From Tistrella mobilis KA081020-065 (GTDB taxonomy: Bacteria > Pseudomonadota > Alphaproteobacteria > Tistrellales > Tistrellaceae): a stretch of DNA of 64,000 nt. Below the pieces are notes generated by a model. That model saw only the letters and a program-made list of their open reading frames with translations. It did no database searches and was not told the origin of the DNA. Of the stretch, positions 9,636 through 20,828 are shown piece after piece. A program made the translations under genes and the position numbers. Within the stretch, counting starts at the first letter, position 1; each line of letters opens with the position of its first letter. The stretch lies in contig NC_017958.1 of assembly GCF_000264455.2 (NCBI RefSeq), positions 248,001 through 312,000 of the forward strand, given 5' to 3'.

Positions 9636-11059
9636 CACGCGCCGGCCTCCCCTTCGGCAGCAGCCAGTTCGCGCGGCAGTTTTTCGGCCCAGGCGGTGAT
9701 GTTGCCGGCGCCCAGGCACACGACCATGTCGCCACTCGACACCAGCGGCTTCACCACGGCGGCCAGCGTCTCCGGCCCGTCCAGCGCCACCACATGGCGA
9801 TGGCCGCGGGCACGCAGCCCCTCGATCAGGGCGTCACGGTCGATGCCCTCGATCGGGGTCTCGCCCGCCGCATAGACATCGGCCACCACCACGGTGTCGG
9901 CGTCGTTGAAGCAGGTGCAGAATTCCTCGAACAGGCTCATCAGCCGGCTGTAGCGGTGCGGCTGGACCACCGCCACCACCTTGTGGTCCCGGGCGACGCC
10001 GCGGGCGGCGCGCAGCACCGCCGCGATCTCCACCGGGTGGTGGCCGTAATCGTCGATCACCCGCACGCCGTTCGCCTCGCCGGTGACGGTGAAGCGGCGC
10101 TTCACACCCGCAAAGCCGGCCAGCGCCTTGCGCACCGCCTCGTCGGGAATGCCCAGCTCGTCGGCGACGGCGATCGCCGACAGCGCGTTCTGGACATTGT
10201 GCGGGCCGTGCATGGCCAGATGCAGATCGGCGACCCGCCGTTCCGACCCCGCCCGCCGGTCGCGGATGACCGCGGTGAAGCGGGCGCCGTCGACGTCGTG
10301 GCGCACGTCCACCGCCCGGATATCGGCCTGCGGGTTGAAGCCGTAGGTCACGATCCGGCGGTCCTGGATCTGGCCGATCAGGGCCTGAACCTCGGCATGG
10401 TCGCTGCACAGCACCGCCAGACCGTAGAACGGGATGTTCTCGACAAAGGTCCGGAAGGCTTCGCGCACCGCGGCGAAGCTGCGGTAGTGGTCCAGATGCT
10501 CGGGGTCGATATTGGTGACGATGGCGATCGTCGCCGGCAGCTTCAGGAAGCTGCCGTCGCTTTCATCCGCCTCCACCACCATCCACTCGCCCTCGCCCGG
10601 GCGGGCATTGGTGCCATAGGCGTTGATGATGCCGCCATTGATCACGGTGGGGTCGATGTCGCCCGCATCCAGCACCGCCGCCACCAGAGAGGTGGTGGTG
10701 GTCTTGCCATGGGTGCCGCCCACCGCCACCGCGGATTTGAGCCGCATCAGCTCTGCCAGCATCTCAGCGCGGCGCACCACCGGCAGGAAGCGCCGGCGCG
10801 CCTCGACCAGTTCCGGATTGTCCTGGCGGATCGCCGAGGAGACGACGACCACCGCGGCATTGGCGATGTTCTCCGCCGCATGGCCGATGGCGACGCGCAC
10901 GCCCTTCGCGCGCAGCCGCCGGACATTCGCGTTCTCTGCGATGTCGCTGCCCTGCACGTCGTAGCCGAGGCCCTGAAGGATCTCGGCGATGCCCGACATG
11001 CCGATGCCGCCGATGCCGACGAAATGCAGCGTGCCGATGGTGAGCGGAATGCGCCTCAT
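9635..11059 (-). CDS. murC: UDP-N-acetylmuramate--L-alanine ligase MurC
   Basis: MurC adds L-alanine to UDP-MurNAc, using ATP. The 474-residue protein shows the UDP-binding loop [14 protein letters not shown] (about 14-27), the ATP P-loop [12 protein letters not shown] (113-124), and the Mur-ligase [15 protein letters not shown] and [10 protein letters not shown] motifs. It starts in an ATGA overlap with murG and runs into murB by one base. Its place and length are standard. Confidence 0.97.
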   Translation of the reverse strand: MRRIPLTIGTLHFVGIGGIGMSGIAEILQGLGYDVQGSDIAENANVRRLRAKGVRVAIGHAAENIANAAVVVVSSAIRQDNPELVEARRRFLPVVRRAEMLAELMRLKSAVAVGGTHGKTTTTSLVAAVLDAGDIDPTVINGGIINAYGTNARPGEGEWMVVEADESDGSFLKLPATIAIVTNIDPEHLDHYRSFAAVREAFRTFVENIPFYGLAVLCSDHAEVQALIGQIQDRRIVTYGFNPQADIRAVDVRHDVDGARFTAVIRDRRAGSERRVADLHLAMHGPHNVQNALSAIAVADELGIPDEAVRKALAGFAGVKRRFTVTGEANGVRVIDDYGHHPVEIAAVLRAARGVARDHKVVAVVQPHRYSRLMSLFEEFCTCFNDADTVVVADVYAAGETPIEGIDRDALIEGLRARGHRHVVALDGPETLAAVVKPLVSSGDMVVCLGAGNITAWAEKLPRELAAAEGEAGA

Positions 11060-12279
11060 GCGGTCTCCTCGCGCCCGCCGAACGGCAGCGCGCCGCCCGT
11101 CGGGGTCTGGTTGGTCGCGGCGGCCCGAAGGCCACCCTCGGTATCGGCCGGCAGCGCCCGGCCTTCGGCCAGGGCCTCGACCAGATCGGCAAGCCTGGAT
11201 GCGGCATCGGCCCGGCCGACGCCCAGCGCCGCCTCTGCCATGCGCGCCAGCCGGGCGGGGTCTTCCGCCAGATCGGCGATCACCCGGGCAAGCGCCTCGG
11301 GCGTTGCCGCAGGCTGGGCCATGGCGATCGCGGCGCCGGCATCGACCAGGGCGCGGGCATTGGCGGTCTGGTGGTCGTCGATCGCCCCCGGCAGCGGCAC
11401 CAGCAGCGACGGCCGGCCGGCGGCCGCCAGTTCGGCGACGGTGGAGGCACCGGACCGCGCCACCACCAGATGGGCCGCGGCCAGCCGCGCCGGCATGTCG
11501 GCGAAGAAGGGCGCCAGTTCGACCGCGGCGAAGCCCTGACCGGCCAACGCCGCCTCGGCCCCGGCCATGTCCTCGGGCCGGATCTGGATCACCAGCCGGG
11601 TGCGGGCCTTCAGCGCCGCCGGCAGCAGGGCGGCTGCCCTGGGCAGGGTGGTGCCCAGAAAGCGTGCGCCCTGGCTGCCGCCGGTCGAAAACAACACGAA
11701 TTCCGCGTCCGCCGCCGGGGCGGCATAGGGCATGTCGGCCACCGCCGCCACCTCGGCCCGCACCGGATTGCCGGTCACCCGCACCCGCGGGCGCGCCGCA
11801 TCGGGCACCGCCTTGGTGTCCGCCACCGACAGCGCCAGCAGCCGCGCCTTGCGGCCGAGCAGACGGTTGGCACGGCCCAGCACCGCATTCTGTTCATGCA
11901 AACCCACCGGCAACCCGGCGAGCAGCGCCGCCAGCGTCGCCGGCAGGGCGGCGTAAGATCCGAAGCCGATCACGGCGGCCGGCGCCAGACGGCGCATCAG
12001 GCCGCGGGCCCTGGCCACACCGCGCAGCAGCTCGATAGCGCCCCTGATCCGCCGCCCCATCCCCATGCCGGACACGCCGCCCGCGGGCAGCGCATGCACA
12101 TCCACGCCCTCGGGCATGCGGACATGGGCGACGCCCCGGGCGTCGGTCGCGAAATCGACCGTCCAGCCGCGCCGGATCAGCTCGGCCGCGAGTGCCCGGG
12201 CCGGGAAGACATGGCCGCCGGTGCCGCCGGTGGTGACGACGATGCGGCCGCGGGTCTGAACGGTGCGGAGAGCGGTCAT
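11056..12279 (-). CDS. murG: Lipid II glycosyltransferase MurG
   Basis: MurG moves GlcNAc onto lipid I to give lipid II on the cytoplasmic face of the membrane. The 407-residue product has the N-terminal [16 protein letters not shown] loop, the acceptor-side [14 protein letters not shown], and the donor-binding [12 protein letters not shown] and [18 protein letters not shown] followed by DDHQTANA. The ATG at 12279 shares ATGA with the ftsW stop. It is slightly longer than many MurGs because of a C-terminal tail of about 40 residues. Confidence 0.96.
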   Translation of the reverse strand: MTALRTVQTRGRIVVTTGGTGGHVFPARALAAELIRRGWTVDFATDARGVAHVRMPEGVDVHALPAGGVSGMGMGRRIRGAIELLRGVARARGLMRRLAPAAVIGFGSYAALPATLAALLAGLPVGLHEQNAVLGRANRLLGRKARLLALSVADTKAVPDAARPRVRVTGNPVRAEVAAVADMPYAAPAADAEFVLFSTGGSQGARFLGTTLPRAAALLPAALKARTRLVIQIRPEDMAGAEAALAGQGFAAVELAPFFADMPARLAAAHLVVARSGASTVAELAAAGRPSLLVPLPGAIDDHQTANARALVDAGAAIAMAQPAATPEALARVIADLAEDPARLARMAEAALGVGRADAASRLADLVEALAEGRALPADTEGGLRAAATNQTPTGGALPFGGREETA

Positions 12280-13397
12280 CGCGTGCCCTCCAGATAGCGG
12301 CGGCGGGTCAGCGCCAGCATCATGCCGAGCCCGGCTGCGGTTGCGACCAGCGACGAGCCACCATAAGAGATCAGCGGCAGGGTCATGCCGGTGGTCGGCA
12401 TCAGATGGACCGCGACGCCCATATTGATGAAGGCCTGCAGACCGAAGCTGCCGAGCAGGCCCGAGACCGCCAGCACGACGAACAGGTCGCGTTCCTGCAT
12501 CATCCGCATATAGCCGCGCAGGATGATGCCGCCGAAGGCCGCGATCATCAGCAGGCAGGCCAGCGCACCGAATTCCTCGGCGGTGACCGCGAAGATGAAG
12601 TCGGTATGGGCGTCGGGCAGCACCGCCTTGACCAGGCCCTCGCCCGGGCCGCGGCCGATCAGCCCGCCATTCTGGATCGCCGAAAGCGAGGTCATGATCT
12701 GGTAGTTGTCGCCGCTCGACGGGTCGAGGAAGCGGTCGATGCGGCTGGCCACATGGTCGAGCATCAGATAGCCGCCGACCAGGCCGGCCAGGCCGCCGCC
12801 GACCACCAGCGCCACCAGGATCCAGGGCAGGCCGGCGACGAAGACCTGTACCGACCAGGTGCCGAGCACCAGCATGGTCATGCCGAAATCGGGCTGGGCG
12901 ACGATGAAACCGACCACCCCCACCAGCATGGCGACCGTGACCAGATAGCCGGTCAGATTGCGCCGCACCCGCGCATCGGCCAGCGCCCAGGCGGTGGTGA
13001 TGCAGAAGAAGGGCCGCACGAATTCCGAGGGCTGGATCGCGATCGGGCCGGCGCCGATCCACTGGCGCGCGCCCTTGATCTCGGTGCCGACCACCGGCAC
13101 CAGGGCCAGCAGCAGCAGAAAGACGGCGAAGCAGATGCCACCGACCGATTTCACCTGATCGGGGCTGAGCAGCGACAGGCCGATCATCACCAGCACCGCC
13201 GGGATCACGAACAGCGCCTGACGGATGACGAAATGATAGGTCGGCGCGCCGATGCGGTTGGCGACGGCGGGCGAGGCCGCCATGGTCAACACGATGCCGG
13301 CGAGCACCAGCAGCAGGATCAGCAGCAGGGCGACCCGGTCGACGGTCCACCACCAGCGGGCGACGAGGCTGGTATCGGTGCGGGCGAAGGCGATCAT
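12276..13397 (-). CDS. ftsW: Septal peptidoglycan polymerase FtsW
   Basis: FtsW is the SEDS glycosyltransferase that polymerises lipid II with FtsI at the septum. The 373-residue protein has about ten membrane segments and the SEDS signatures ARQWIGAGPIAIQPSEF, QPDFGMTMLVLG, GGLIGRGPGEG and HTDFIFAVTAEEFG. It ends with GMTLPLISYGGSSL. The ATG at 13397 lies in an ATGA overlap with murD; upstream open frame is murD antisense-like and was not used. Confidence 0.96.
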   Translation of the reverse strand: MIAFARTDTSLVARWWWTVDRVALLLILLLVLAGIVLTMAASPAVANRIGAPTYHFVIRQALFVIPAVLVMIGLSLLSPDQVKSVGGICFAVFLLLLALVPVVGTEIKGARQWIGAGPIAIQPSEFVRPFFCITTAWALADARVRRNLTGYLVTVAMLVGVVGFIVAQPDFGMTMLVLGTWSVQVFVAGLPWILVALVVGGGLAGLVGGYLMLDHVASRIDRFLDPSSGDNYQIMTSLSAIQNGGLIGRGPGEGLVKAVLPDAHTDFIFAVTAEEFGALACLLMIAAFGGIILRGYMRMMQERDLFVVLAVSGLLGSFGLQAFINMGVAVHLMPTTGMTLPLISYGGSSLVATAAGLGMMLALTRRRYLEGTR

Positions 13398-14860
13398 GAC
13401 CGTCCCTCCAGCCGGGCGGCGACCGCGGCACGGAACACGTCGCCGCGATGCTCGAAACTCTTGAACTGGTCGAAAGAGGCACAGGCCGGCGACAGCAGCA
13501 GCGCCGTGCCCTCCCCCGCCTGGGCGTCTGCGGCGATATCGGCCAGCGCCTGATCCAGCGCCGCCTCCAGCGTGCCGCTGGCCGTCCACCGCACCTCGTC
13601 TCCCAGCGTGCGCGAGAAGCCTTCGGCGGCCTCGCCGATCAGATAGGCATGGGCGACGCGGTCGAACCACGGCCGGAGCGATGCGATACCGCCCGCCTTG
13701 GCGACCCCGCCCGCAATCCAGTAGATCCGCCGGAAGGCATCCAGCGCCGGGCGGGTGGCCTCGGCATTGGTCGCCTTGCTGTCGTTGACGATCGCGACCG
13801 GGCCGATATGGCCCACCGTCTCCAGCCGATGTGCCAGGCCCGGATAGCTGCGGATGCCGGCGGAGATGTCGTCGGGGGCAAGGCCGAGCGCCCGGGCGGC
13901 GGCATAGGCGGCGGCGGCGTTCTGGCCGTTATGGCGGCCGCGCAGCGTGTCGATGCCGGCCAGGTTCATCACCGGCCGGGCGCCGCCGTTCAGGTCGTCG
14001 ATGAGCCGGAAATCCTCGTCGACCCAGACACCGCCGGCCACCGGGCGGGTGGCGGCGATCGGGATCACCCGCAGCCGGCCTTCGGCGGCGAGTGCATCGA
14101 AGACCTCGATCGACGGGCCGTCGTCGCAGCCGATCACCGCGGTGGCGCCGGCCGGCTGCTGATCGAACAGCCGGCGCTTGGCCGCGACATAGCCGGCGAA
14201 ATCGCCATGGCGGTCGATATGATCGGGGCTGAGGTTCAGCAGCACGCCGACATCGGCCGCAAACCGGCTGGTCAGGTCCAGCTGATAGGACGACAGCTCC
14301 AGCACGTAAAGGTCAGCCGCACCCAGCGCCGGCAGGGCCAGCGGCGCGATGCCGAGATTGCCGCCGACCGCCGCACGCGCCGGTGCGCCCTCGGCGGTGG
14401 TGCCGGCGATCCGGCCGATGATATGGCCCAGAAGCGCGGTCGTGGTCGACTTGCCGTTGGTGCCGGTGATGGCGGCATAGCGCGCCTCCCCGCAGGCGGC
14501 AAACAGCAGGTCGACATCGCCGGTGATCGCGACATGGGCGGCCCGCGCCCGACGCACGGTCTCGTGCGGGCGGGGGAAGTGCAGCGGCAGGCCGGGGGCG
14601 GCCACCAGCAGGTCGACCGCCTTCCAGTCGATGGCATCCGGCGCCAGCACCTCGGCCCCGGCCTCGGCACCGGCCGTACGGGCTGGCTGGTTGTCGTCCC
14701 AGGCGATGACCCGGGCACCGCCGGCCTTCAGCGCCCGGATGGTGGCGAGCCCCGACCGCGCAAGCCCCGCCACGACCACGCACCGCCCCGCAACGCCGGG
14801 CACGACCGGGGTCGGCAGCGTGGCATCGGGGATCAGGGTTGAGATCGGGTTCGGGCTCAT
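13394..14860 (-). CDS. murD: UDP-N-acetylmuramoylalanine--D-glutamate ligase MurD
   Basis: MurD adds D-glutamate to UDP-MurNAc-L-Ala. The 488-residue protein has the UDP-binding start GRCVVVAGLARSGLATIRAL, the P-loop AAITGTNGKSTTTAL (about 129-143), NLSPDHIDRHGDFAGYVAAK and the late SKATNAEATRPAL and LLSPACASFDQF motifs. It begins 17 bases after mraY and ends in an ATGA overlap with ftsW. Confidence 0.97.
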   Translation of the reverse strand: MSPNPISTLIPDATLPTPVVPGVAGRCVVVAGLARSGLATIRALKAGGARVIAWDDNQPARTAGAEAGAEVLAPDAIDWKAVDLLVAAPGLPLHFPRPHETVRRARAAHVAITGDVDLLFAACGEARYAAITGTNGKSTTTALLGHIIGRIAGTTAEGAPARAAVGGNLGIAPLALPALGAADLYVLELSSYQLDLTSRFAADVGVLLNLSPDHIDRHGDFAGYVAAKRRLFDQQPAGATAVIGCDDGPSIEVFDALAAEGRLRVIPIAATRPVAGGVWVDEDFRLIDDLNGGARPVMNLAGIDTLRGRHNGQNAAAAYAAARALGLAPDDISAGIRSYPGLAHRLETVGHIGPVAIVNDSKATNAEATRPALDAFRRIYWIAGGVAKAGGIASLRPWFDRVAHAYLIGEAAEGFSRTLGDEVRWTASGTLEAALDQALADIAADAQAGEGTALLLSPACASFDQFKSFEHRGDVFRAAVAARLEGRS

Positions 14861-14877
14861 GGGACGGGCTCGCCTCT

Positions 14878-15966
14878 TCAGCGCAGCTTGAGGGTGGACA
14901 GGCCGACAAGGGCCAGGACGAAGGCGATGATCCAGAAGCGGATCACGATGGTGCTCTCGGCCCAGCCCTTCTTCTCGAAGTGATGGTGCAACGGCGCCAT
15001 GCGGAAGACGCGCTTGCCGGTCAGCTTGAACGAGGCGACCTGGACCATCACCGAGACGGTCTCCAGCACGAACAGCCCGCCGATCACGGCCAGTACCAGT
15101 TCATGCTTGGTCACCACGCTGATCGCCCCCAGCGCACCACCCAGCGACAGCGAGCCGGTATCGCCCATGAACACCATGGCCGGCGGCGCGTTGAACCAGA
15201 GGAAGCCGAGGCCGGCGCCCACCAGGGCGCCGCAGAGCACCGTCAGCTCACCCGTGCCGGGGACGTAGTGAACCTGCAGGTATTCGGCATAGATCGCATT
15301 GCCGACCAGATAGGCGATGAAGGCGAAGCTCGACGCCGCAATCATCACCGGCACGATGGCCAGGCCGTCGAGCCCGTCGGTGAGGTTCACCGCATTGCTC
15401 GACCCGATCATCACGAACACCGCGAAAGGCACGTACAGCAGGCCCAGATCCAGCAACACGTTCTTCACGAACGGGATGGCAAGACCCGAGGCCTGATCGT
15501 CGAGGGCGATGTACTGCACCCAGACCGCGGCGGCGACGCCGATCAGGGTCTGAAGCAGCAGCTTCGCCTTGCCGGGCAGGCCCTTGGGGTTGCGCCGGAC
15601 GACCTTCAGGTAGTCGTCGGCGAAGCCGATCAGGCCGAAGCCCAGCGTCACCATCAGCACGATCCAGACATAGGCGCTGGTCAGGTCCGCCCAGAGCAGG
15701 GTGGAGAGGCCGGCGCCGGTCAGGATCAGCACGCCGCCCATGGTGGGGGTGCCGCGCTTTTCGATCAGATGCCGCTCGGGGCCGTCGCTGCGGATCGGCT
15801 GACCCTCGCGCTGCTTGCGACGCAGCCAGCGGATCAGACTGGGGCCGAGCACGAAGCTGATCAGCAGCGCCGTGATCAAAGCGCCGCCCGTCCGGAACGT
15901 CAGGTACCGGAAGACGTTCAGGAAGCTCAGATCGCTCGAAAGCGGATAGAGCAGATTGAAAAGCAT
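14878..15966 (-). CDS. mraY: Phospho-MurNAc-pentapeptide transferase MraY
   Basis: MraY transfers phospho-MurNAc-pentapeptide to undecaprenyl phosphate, giving lipid I. The 362-residue protein has about ten membrane segments and the catalytic motifs [21 protein letters not shown] and [13 protein letters not shown]. The first residues [20 protein letters not shown] are typical of Gram-negative MraY. A 53-base gap separates it from murF. Confidence 0.98.
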   Translation of the reverse strand: MLFNLLYPLSSDLSFLNVFRYLTFRTGGALITALLISFVLGPSLIRWLRRKQREGQPIRSDGPERHLIEKRGTPTMGGVLILTGAGLSTLLWADLTSAYVWIVLMVTLGFGLIGFADDYLKVVRRNPKGLPGKAKLLLQTLIGVAAAVWVQYIALDDQASGLAIPFVKNVLLDLGLLYVPFAVFVMIGSSNAVNLTDGLDGLAIVPVMIAASSFAFIAYLVGNAIYAEYLQVHYVPGTGELTVLCGALVGAGLGFLWFNAPPAMVFMGDTGSLSLGGALGAISVVTKHELVLAVIGGLFVLETVSVMVQVASFKLTGKRVFRMAPLHHHFEKKGWAESTIVIRFWIIAFVLALVGLSTLKLR

Positions 15967-16019
15967 GCGTGCTCCAAAACCGTGTCGGCCACCGGCAGCC
16001 CTGCCGGTGCCGCGGCCCG

Positions 16020-17477
16020 TTAACCCTTGTCCGTATCCGTGTCCGCAGGCCGGGCACCCGCAGCCTTCAGGGCCGCGATCACCCGTTCCATGCGCATGCC
16101 GCGCGACCCCTTGACCAGCACCACATCCCCCGGAGCGACGCCCCGGACGACGGCAGGTGCCAGATCTTCCGCCGTGTCGGCATGGCCGCCCCGACGATCG
16201 GGATCGAGCCCATCGTGGAGATGCACCATGGCCGGCCCGGCGGTGTAGACGACCGCCACCCCCGCGTCAACGAGGGGAGCTGTGAGTTCTCGATGAAGAC
16301 GCTCGGCGTGATCGCCCAGCTCCAGCATGTCGCCCAGAACCACCACCAGCCGGCCGCCTTCGGCCCGGGCCAGATCGGCCCCGAGCGCGATCGCCGCCCG
16401 CATCGATTCCGGGTTGGCGTTGTAGGTTTCGTCGATCACCAGCAGCCCGCCGCCGGCGGTGGGCATGCGGATCTGGGTGCCGCGGCCTTCGGGCGCTTCC
16501 AGCGCCGCCAGCGCCGCCGCCCCCGGGCCCGGCTCCAGCCCCAGCCCGTGCAGCACGCCCAGCACCGCCAGCGCGTTCTCCACCCAATGGGCCCCGGGCA
16601 CGCCGATCACGAAATCCACCGGCCGGCCGGCGACCTCGGCCGCGACCGCCGTGCCGCCACCCGCCGGCGTCGCCTTGATCAGGCGGATCATGGCGCGCTG
16701 GGCGCCGTGGCGGCTGGCGGCGAAATCGACGATGCGGGTCGCGGGATGGCCCAGCAGCACCGCCGCGGCCAGCCGGTCGAAATGCCGGTTGTCGCGGTTC
16801 AGCACCGCCACGCCGTCGGCTTCCAGCCCGTTGAAGATCTCGGCCTTGGCGTCGGCGATCTCTTCCTCGTTGCGGAAATTGCCGAGATGCGCCGGCGCCA
16901 CCTTGGTGACCAGCGCCACATGCGGCCGGGCGAGGCGCGAGAGCGCGTCGATCTCGCCCGGATGGTTCATGCCCAGCTCCAGCACCGCATAATCGGCATC
17001 GGCCGGCATCCGCGCCAGCGACAGCGGCACGCCCCAATGATTGTTGAAGCTGCGCAGGCTTTGATGGACCACCCCATAGGCGCCGAGCGCGCGGGCGATG
17101 GCGCCACGGGTGCCGGTCTTGCCGACACTGCCGGTCACCGCCACCACCCGGCCGCCGAAACGGGCCCGGGCTGCTGCACCCAGCGCCTGCAGGGCGGCCA
17201 TGGTGTCACCCACCCGGATCAGTCTTGCGGCCGCATCGGCGGGCAGATCTTCGGGCACCCGGTGGACCAGGGCCGCGGCCGCGCCATTGGCCAGCGCCGC
17301 CGCCAGATAGTCGTGGCCATCATTGCTGTCGCCCAGAAGCGCCACGAACAGATCGCCGGGCCGCACCTCCCGGCTGTCGATCGCGACACCCGAGATGGCG
17401 GCATCGACACCCGAAACGGAACCACCGGTTGCCGTCGCCACCGCTTCGATGGTCCAGAGAGGCCGCGTGACGTTCAT
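16020..17477 (-). CDS. murF: UDP-MurNAc-tripeptide--D-Ala-D-Ala ligase MurF
   Basis: MurF adds the Ddl product to complete the pentapeptide precursor. The 485-residue protein has the P-loop [15 protein letters not shown] (about 114-128), [13 protein letters not shown] and the C-terminal [14 protein letters not shown]. It starts in an ATGA overlap with murE. Length and order are as expected for the cluster. Confidence 0.97.
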   Translation of the reverse strand: MNVTRPLWTIEAVATATGGSVSGVDAAISGVAIDSREVRPGDLFVALLGDSNDGHDYLAAALANGAAAALVHRVPEDLPADAAARLIRVGDTMAALQALGAAARARFGGRVVAVTGSVGKTGTRGAIARALGAYGVVHQSLRSFNNHWGVPLSLARMPADADYAVLELGMNHPGEIDALSRLARPHVALVTKVAPAHLGNFRNEEEIADAKAEIFNGLEADGVAVLNRDNRHFDRLAAAVLLGHPATRIVDFAASRHGAQRAMIRLIKATPAGGGTAVAAEVAGRPVDFVIGVPGAHWVENALAVLGVLHGLGLEPGPGAAALAALEAPEGRGTQIRMPTAGGGLLVIDETYNANPESMRAAIALGADLARAEGGRLVVVLGDMLELGDHAERLHRELTAPLVDAGVAVVYTAGPAMVHLHDGLDPDRRGGHADTAEDLAPAVVRGVAPGDVVLVKGSRGMRMERVIAALKAAGARPADTDTDKG

Positions 17478-18946
17478 GCCGCCCCTCCCCCGATCACGGT
17501 CCCACCATGAGCATGAAGCGCCGCGCGCGCGACCTCGCGATCGTCGAAGGGCAGCACCCGGTCGCCGATCTTCTGGCCGGTCTCGTGGCCCTTGCCGGCG
17601 ATCACCAGCACGTCGCCGGCCCCAAGGCCGGCAATCGCGGCATCGATCGCCGCCGCCCGGTCGCCGATCTCGACCAGGCCGGGACCGGCCGCCAGAATCT
17701 CGGCGCGGATCGCGGCCGGGTCCTCGCTGCGCGGATTGTCGTCGGTGACGATGGCGTGGTCGGCCTCGCGCAGTGCGATCTTCCCCATCGCCGGCCGCTT
17801 GGTGCGGTCGCGATCGCCGCCGCAGCCGAACACCGTCACCACCCGGTCGTGGGCATGGGGGCGCACCGCCTTCAGCACCGTCTCCAGCGCATCGGGGGTA
17901 TGGGCATAGTCGACCAGAACCGGCGCGCCGGCGGCGCTGGTGCCGACCTGCTCCATCCGGCCGGGCACCGCCTTCAGATAAGGCAGCGCCGCCACCACCG
18001 CCTCGGGCGATGCGCCGCAGCCGATGGCGAGCCCCATGGCGGCCAGCACGTTGTGCGCCTGGAAGCTGCCGGTCAGCCCCAAGCCGAATTCGTGGCGCTG
18101 GCCGCGATATTCGATCGCCACATGCAGGCCGCCACCGGTCATCGGCTCCACCGAGACCAGGCGCAGCACCCGGGCCTTGCGGCCGTAATCGATCACCGCC
18201 AGCGGCCGCTTCAGCGCCGCGCGGACAAAATGGTCGTAATGGCTGCTGTCGGCATTGATCACCGCATAGCCGGCCGGCGCCGCGATCTCGGCGAACAGCT
18301 TCAGCTTGGCGTCGCGATAGGCCTCGATCGTGCCGTGATAGTCCAGATGATCATGAGTGAGGTTGGTGAAGGCGACCGCGACCGGCGCGATCCCGTCCAG
18401 CCGGTGCTGATCCAGCCCATGGCTGGAGGCTTCCATCGCCAGATGCCCCACCCCGGCCCGCGCCGCCTGATCCAGCAGGCGATGCAGGGCCACCGGGTCG
18501 ACCGTGGTCAGCCCCGGCGCCGCCAGATCGCCCGGCCCGTCATAGCCGAGCGTGCCGAGGCTGGCGGCGGCCAATCCCAGCCGCACCCAGATCTGGCGGG
18601 TGAACGAGACCACAGAGCTTTTGCCGTTGGTGCCCGTGACAGCCGCGATCACGCCCGGCCGCTTCGGATAGAAGCGGCTGGCCATCCGCGCCAGCGCGCC
18701 ACGCACTTCCGGGGTTTCGACCAGTGCAACACCCGCCGGCACCACCGTACCTGTGGGCGCGAGCACCGCGACGGCCCCCGCCGCCACGGCTTCGGGAATG
18801 AAGTCACGGCCGTCACGCACCGTGCCCGGAACGGCGGCAAAGAGCATGCCCGGCCGCACGGCGCGGCTGTCGGCGGTGATGCCCGTGATCCGGGTATCAC
18901 CGCCGATCGCGGTCGCATCGCGGTCGATCAGCTCAATAAGCCGCAT
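17474..18946 (-). CDS. murE: UDP-MurNAc-dipeptide--meso-diaminopimelate ligase MurE
   Basis: MurE adds the third stem residue. The 490-residue protein has the P-loop VTGTNGKSSVVSF (about 103-115), THDHLDYHGT, and the sequence DDNPRSEDP near residue 400. The DNPR motif is known to mark meso-diaminopimelate specificity, so the stem peptide should carry meso-DAP. It overlaps ftsI by 14 bases and murF by four. Confidence 0.97.
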   Translation of the reverse strand: MRLIELIDRDATAIGGDTRITGITADSRAVRPGMLFAAVPGTVRDGRDFIPEAVAAGAVAVLAPTGTVVPAGVALVETPEVRGALARMASRFYPKRPGVIAAVTGTNGKSSVVSFTRQIWVRLGLAAASLGTLGYDGPGDLAAPGLTTVDPVALHRLLDQAARAGVGHLAMEASSHGLDQHRLDGIAPVAVAFTNLTHDHLDYHGTIEAYRDAKLKLFAEIAAPAGYAVINADSSHYDHFVRAALKRPLAVIDYGRKARVLRLVSVEPMTGGGLHVAIEYRGQRHEFGLGLTGSFQAHNVLAAMGLAIGCGASPEAVVAALPYLKAVPGRMEQVGTSAAGAPVLVDYAHTPDALETVLKAVRPHAHDRVVTVFGCGGDRDRTKRPAMGKIALREADHAIVTDDNPRSEDPAAIRAEILAAGPGLVEIGDRAAAIDAAIAGLGAGDVLVIAGKGHETGQKIGDRVLPFDDREVARAALHAHGGTVIGGGAA

Positions 18947-20828
18947 TCGTCACCTCGGTATCCGACTGGGGAAGATCGGCGGTGACGGAGGTTTCGTCCT
19001 CGTCGCCCACCAGCGCATAGCGCAGCTCGTTGTCGCGGTTCTGCGGCAGCACCGGCATCGGGTTGGGGCTGCCATCGGCCGACATCGGCCGCACGCCCAG
19101 GATCGGCGCGATCCGGCGGATCAGTTCACCCGCCGTCGGGGCGGCGTTCCAGCCCGAGGTCGAATAGCCATAGGTCTTGGGCGTGGGCTTGGGCTCGTCG
19201 AGCGTGACCAGCACCACATAGCGCGGATCCTGCATCGGGAAGCCGCCCAGGAACGAGGTCAGCAGCGCCTTGCGCCGATAGCCGCCGGCGCCGGCCTTTT
19301 CGGCCGTGCCGGTCTTGCCGCCAACCAGATAGCCCGGCACCTGCGCCTTCTTGGCGGTGCCGTCCTGGACCACGCTGACCATCATCTTGCGCACCTGGGC
19401 GGTGACCTGCTCGTTGATGATCTGCTCGCGCACCACACGCTCGCCCGGCTGATGTTTGATCAGCGTCGCCGGCACCTTGTAGCCGCCATTCATCAGCACC
19501 GCCATGCCGCCCACGGCCTGAAGCGGGCTGACCGCCGCACCATGGCCGAAGCCGATGGTCATCACGTTGACCTCGCGCCACGGATGGGGTGCCTGAGGCA
19601 GGCCCACTTCCGGCAGCTCGATCCGGGCCGGGGTCAGGAAGCCGAAGCGGCGCATATAGTCCTGCTGCCGGGTGGCGCCCACCGCCAGCGCCATCTTGGC
19701 GGCGCCGATATTGGACGAATAGAGCATGATCTCGGGCACGCTCAGCCAGCGCCGCTCGGGATGGAAGTCGCGGATGGTGAAGCGGCCGATCTTGATCGGG
19801 TCGGTCGCGTCATAGCCGCCGTCGATCTTGACCACGCCCGCATCCAGCGCCTCGGCGGCGGTGAAGGCCTTGAAGATCGAGCCCATTTCATAGACGCCGA
19901 GCGTCGCCCGGTTGAACATCGCCGGGTCTTGGGGATTGACCGGCGCATTCGGGTCGAAATCGGGCAGCGACACCATGGCCAGGATCTCGCCATTGCGCGC
20001 ATCCATCACGATGCCGGTCGCACCGATCGTCTGGAATTCCTGCATCGCATCGCGCAGCACGTCACGCAGCGCCTGCTGAACGCGGATGTCGAGCGAGGTG
20101 ACCAGCGGCCCGCGGCCGGTTTCGGCGCGTTCCCGCAGCGTGCGGTCCAGCCCCTGCTCCAGCCCGCCGCGGCCGGTGTTGTCGATATTGGTGAAGCCGA
20201 TGACATGAGAGGTCAGCCGCCCCTGGGGATAGATCCGGCGCTGCTCGCGCTGAAAATAGAGCCCGGGGATGCCGAGGGCGTTGATCTCGTATTGCTGTTC
20301 AGGCTTCAGACCGCGCTGGATCCAGACGAAACGCCGGTCGCCCGACAGCTGGGCGATCAGATCGGTCTGGTTCAGATGCGGCAGCACCGTGCGCAGCTTG
20401 ACCGCCGACTCCACCGGATCCAGCACCAGCTTGGGATCGGCATAGAGCGAGGCGGTGATCAGGTTGGAGGCCAGCAGCACCCCGTTGCGGTCGGTGATGT
20501 CGGCGCGGTCCAGCACCAGCTGCGGCGGCGGCGCGCCACGGGCGACCCGGGGCTCGCCGCCTTCATGCAGCACGCCCACCGCGATCAGCTTGATCGAGAG
20601 CGCGATGAAGGCGAGCGCGAAGAAGGCCGCGGTGAACAGCACGCGGTTGCGCCCCGTTTCCAGCGCCTGCTTCACATTGCCGTCGAGCTTGACCGCCCGG
20701 GCGACGCCAAGCCGCACCCGGCGGGCGCGCGGCAGCGGCACGCGCGGCTTGCGCGGGGCCTCGGGCGCCGTGTTCTCAGGGCGGCCGCGATCGTCGCGGC
20801 GGGGACCGAAGCGGTCGTCGCGGGTCAT
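18933..20828 (-). CDS. ftsI: Septal transpeptidase FtsI (PBP3)
   Basis: FtsI crosslinks septal peptidoglycan and works with FtsW. The 631-residue protein has a basic, proline-rich cytoplasmic leader of about 60 residues, one membrane segment (63-87), a pedestal domain, and the penicillin-binding active site: SIFK with the nucleophile at S317, then SSN in YSSNIGAAK, then KTGTAEK. The ATG at 20828 shares ATGA with the ftsL stop. The C-terminal 50 residues after the transpeptidase fold are acidic. Confidence 0.97.
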   Translation of the reverse strand: MTRDDRFGPRRDDRGRPENTAPEAPRKPRVPLPRARRVRLGVARAVKLDGNVKQALETGRNRVLFTAAFFALAFIALSIKLIAVGVLHEGGEPRVARGAPPPQLVLDRADITDRNGVLLASNLITASLYADPKLVLDPVESAVKLRTVLPHLNQTDLIAQLSGDRRFVWIQRGLKPEQQYEINALGIPGLYFQREQRRIYPQGRLTSHVIGFTNIDNTGRGGLEQGLDRTLRERAETGRGPLVTSLDIRVQQALRDVLRDAMQEFQTIGATGIVMDARNGEILAMVSLPDFDPNAPVNPQDPAMFNRATLGVYEMGSIFKAFTAAEALDAGVVKIDGGYDATDPIKIGRFTIRDFHPERRWLSVPEIMLYSSNIGAAKMALAVGATRQQDYMRRFGFLTPARIELPEVGLPQAPHPWREVNVMTIGFGHGAAVSPLQAVGGMAVLMNGGYKVPATLIKHQPGERVVREQIINEQVTAQVRKMMVSVVQDGTAKKAQVPGYLVGGKTGTAEKAGAGGYRRKALLTSFLGGFPMQDPRYVVLVTLDEPKPTPKTYGYSTSGWNAAPTAGELIRRIAPILGVRPMSADGSPNPMPVLPQNRDNELRYALVGDEDETSVTADLPQSDTEVTNAAY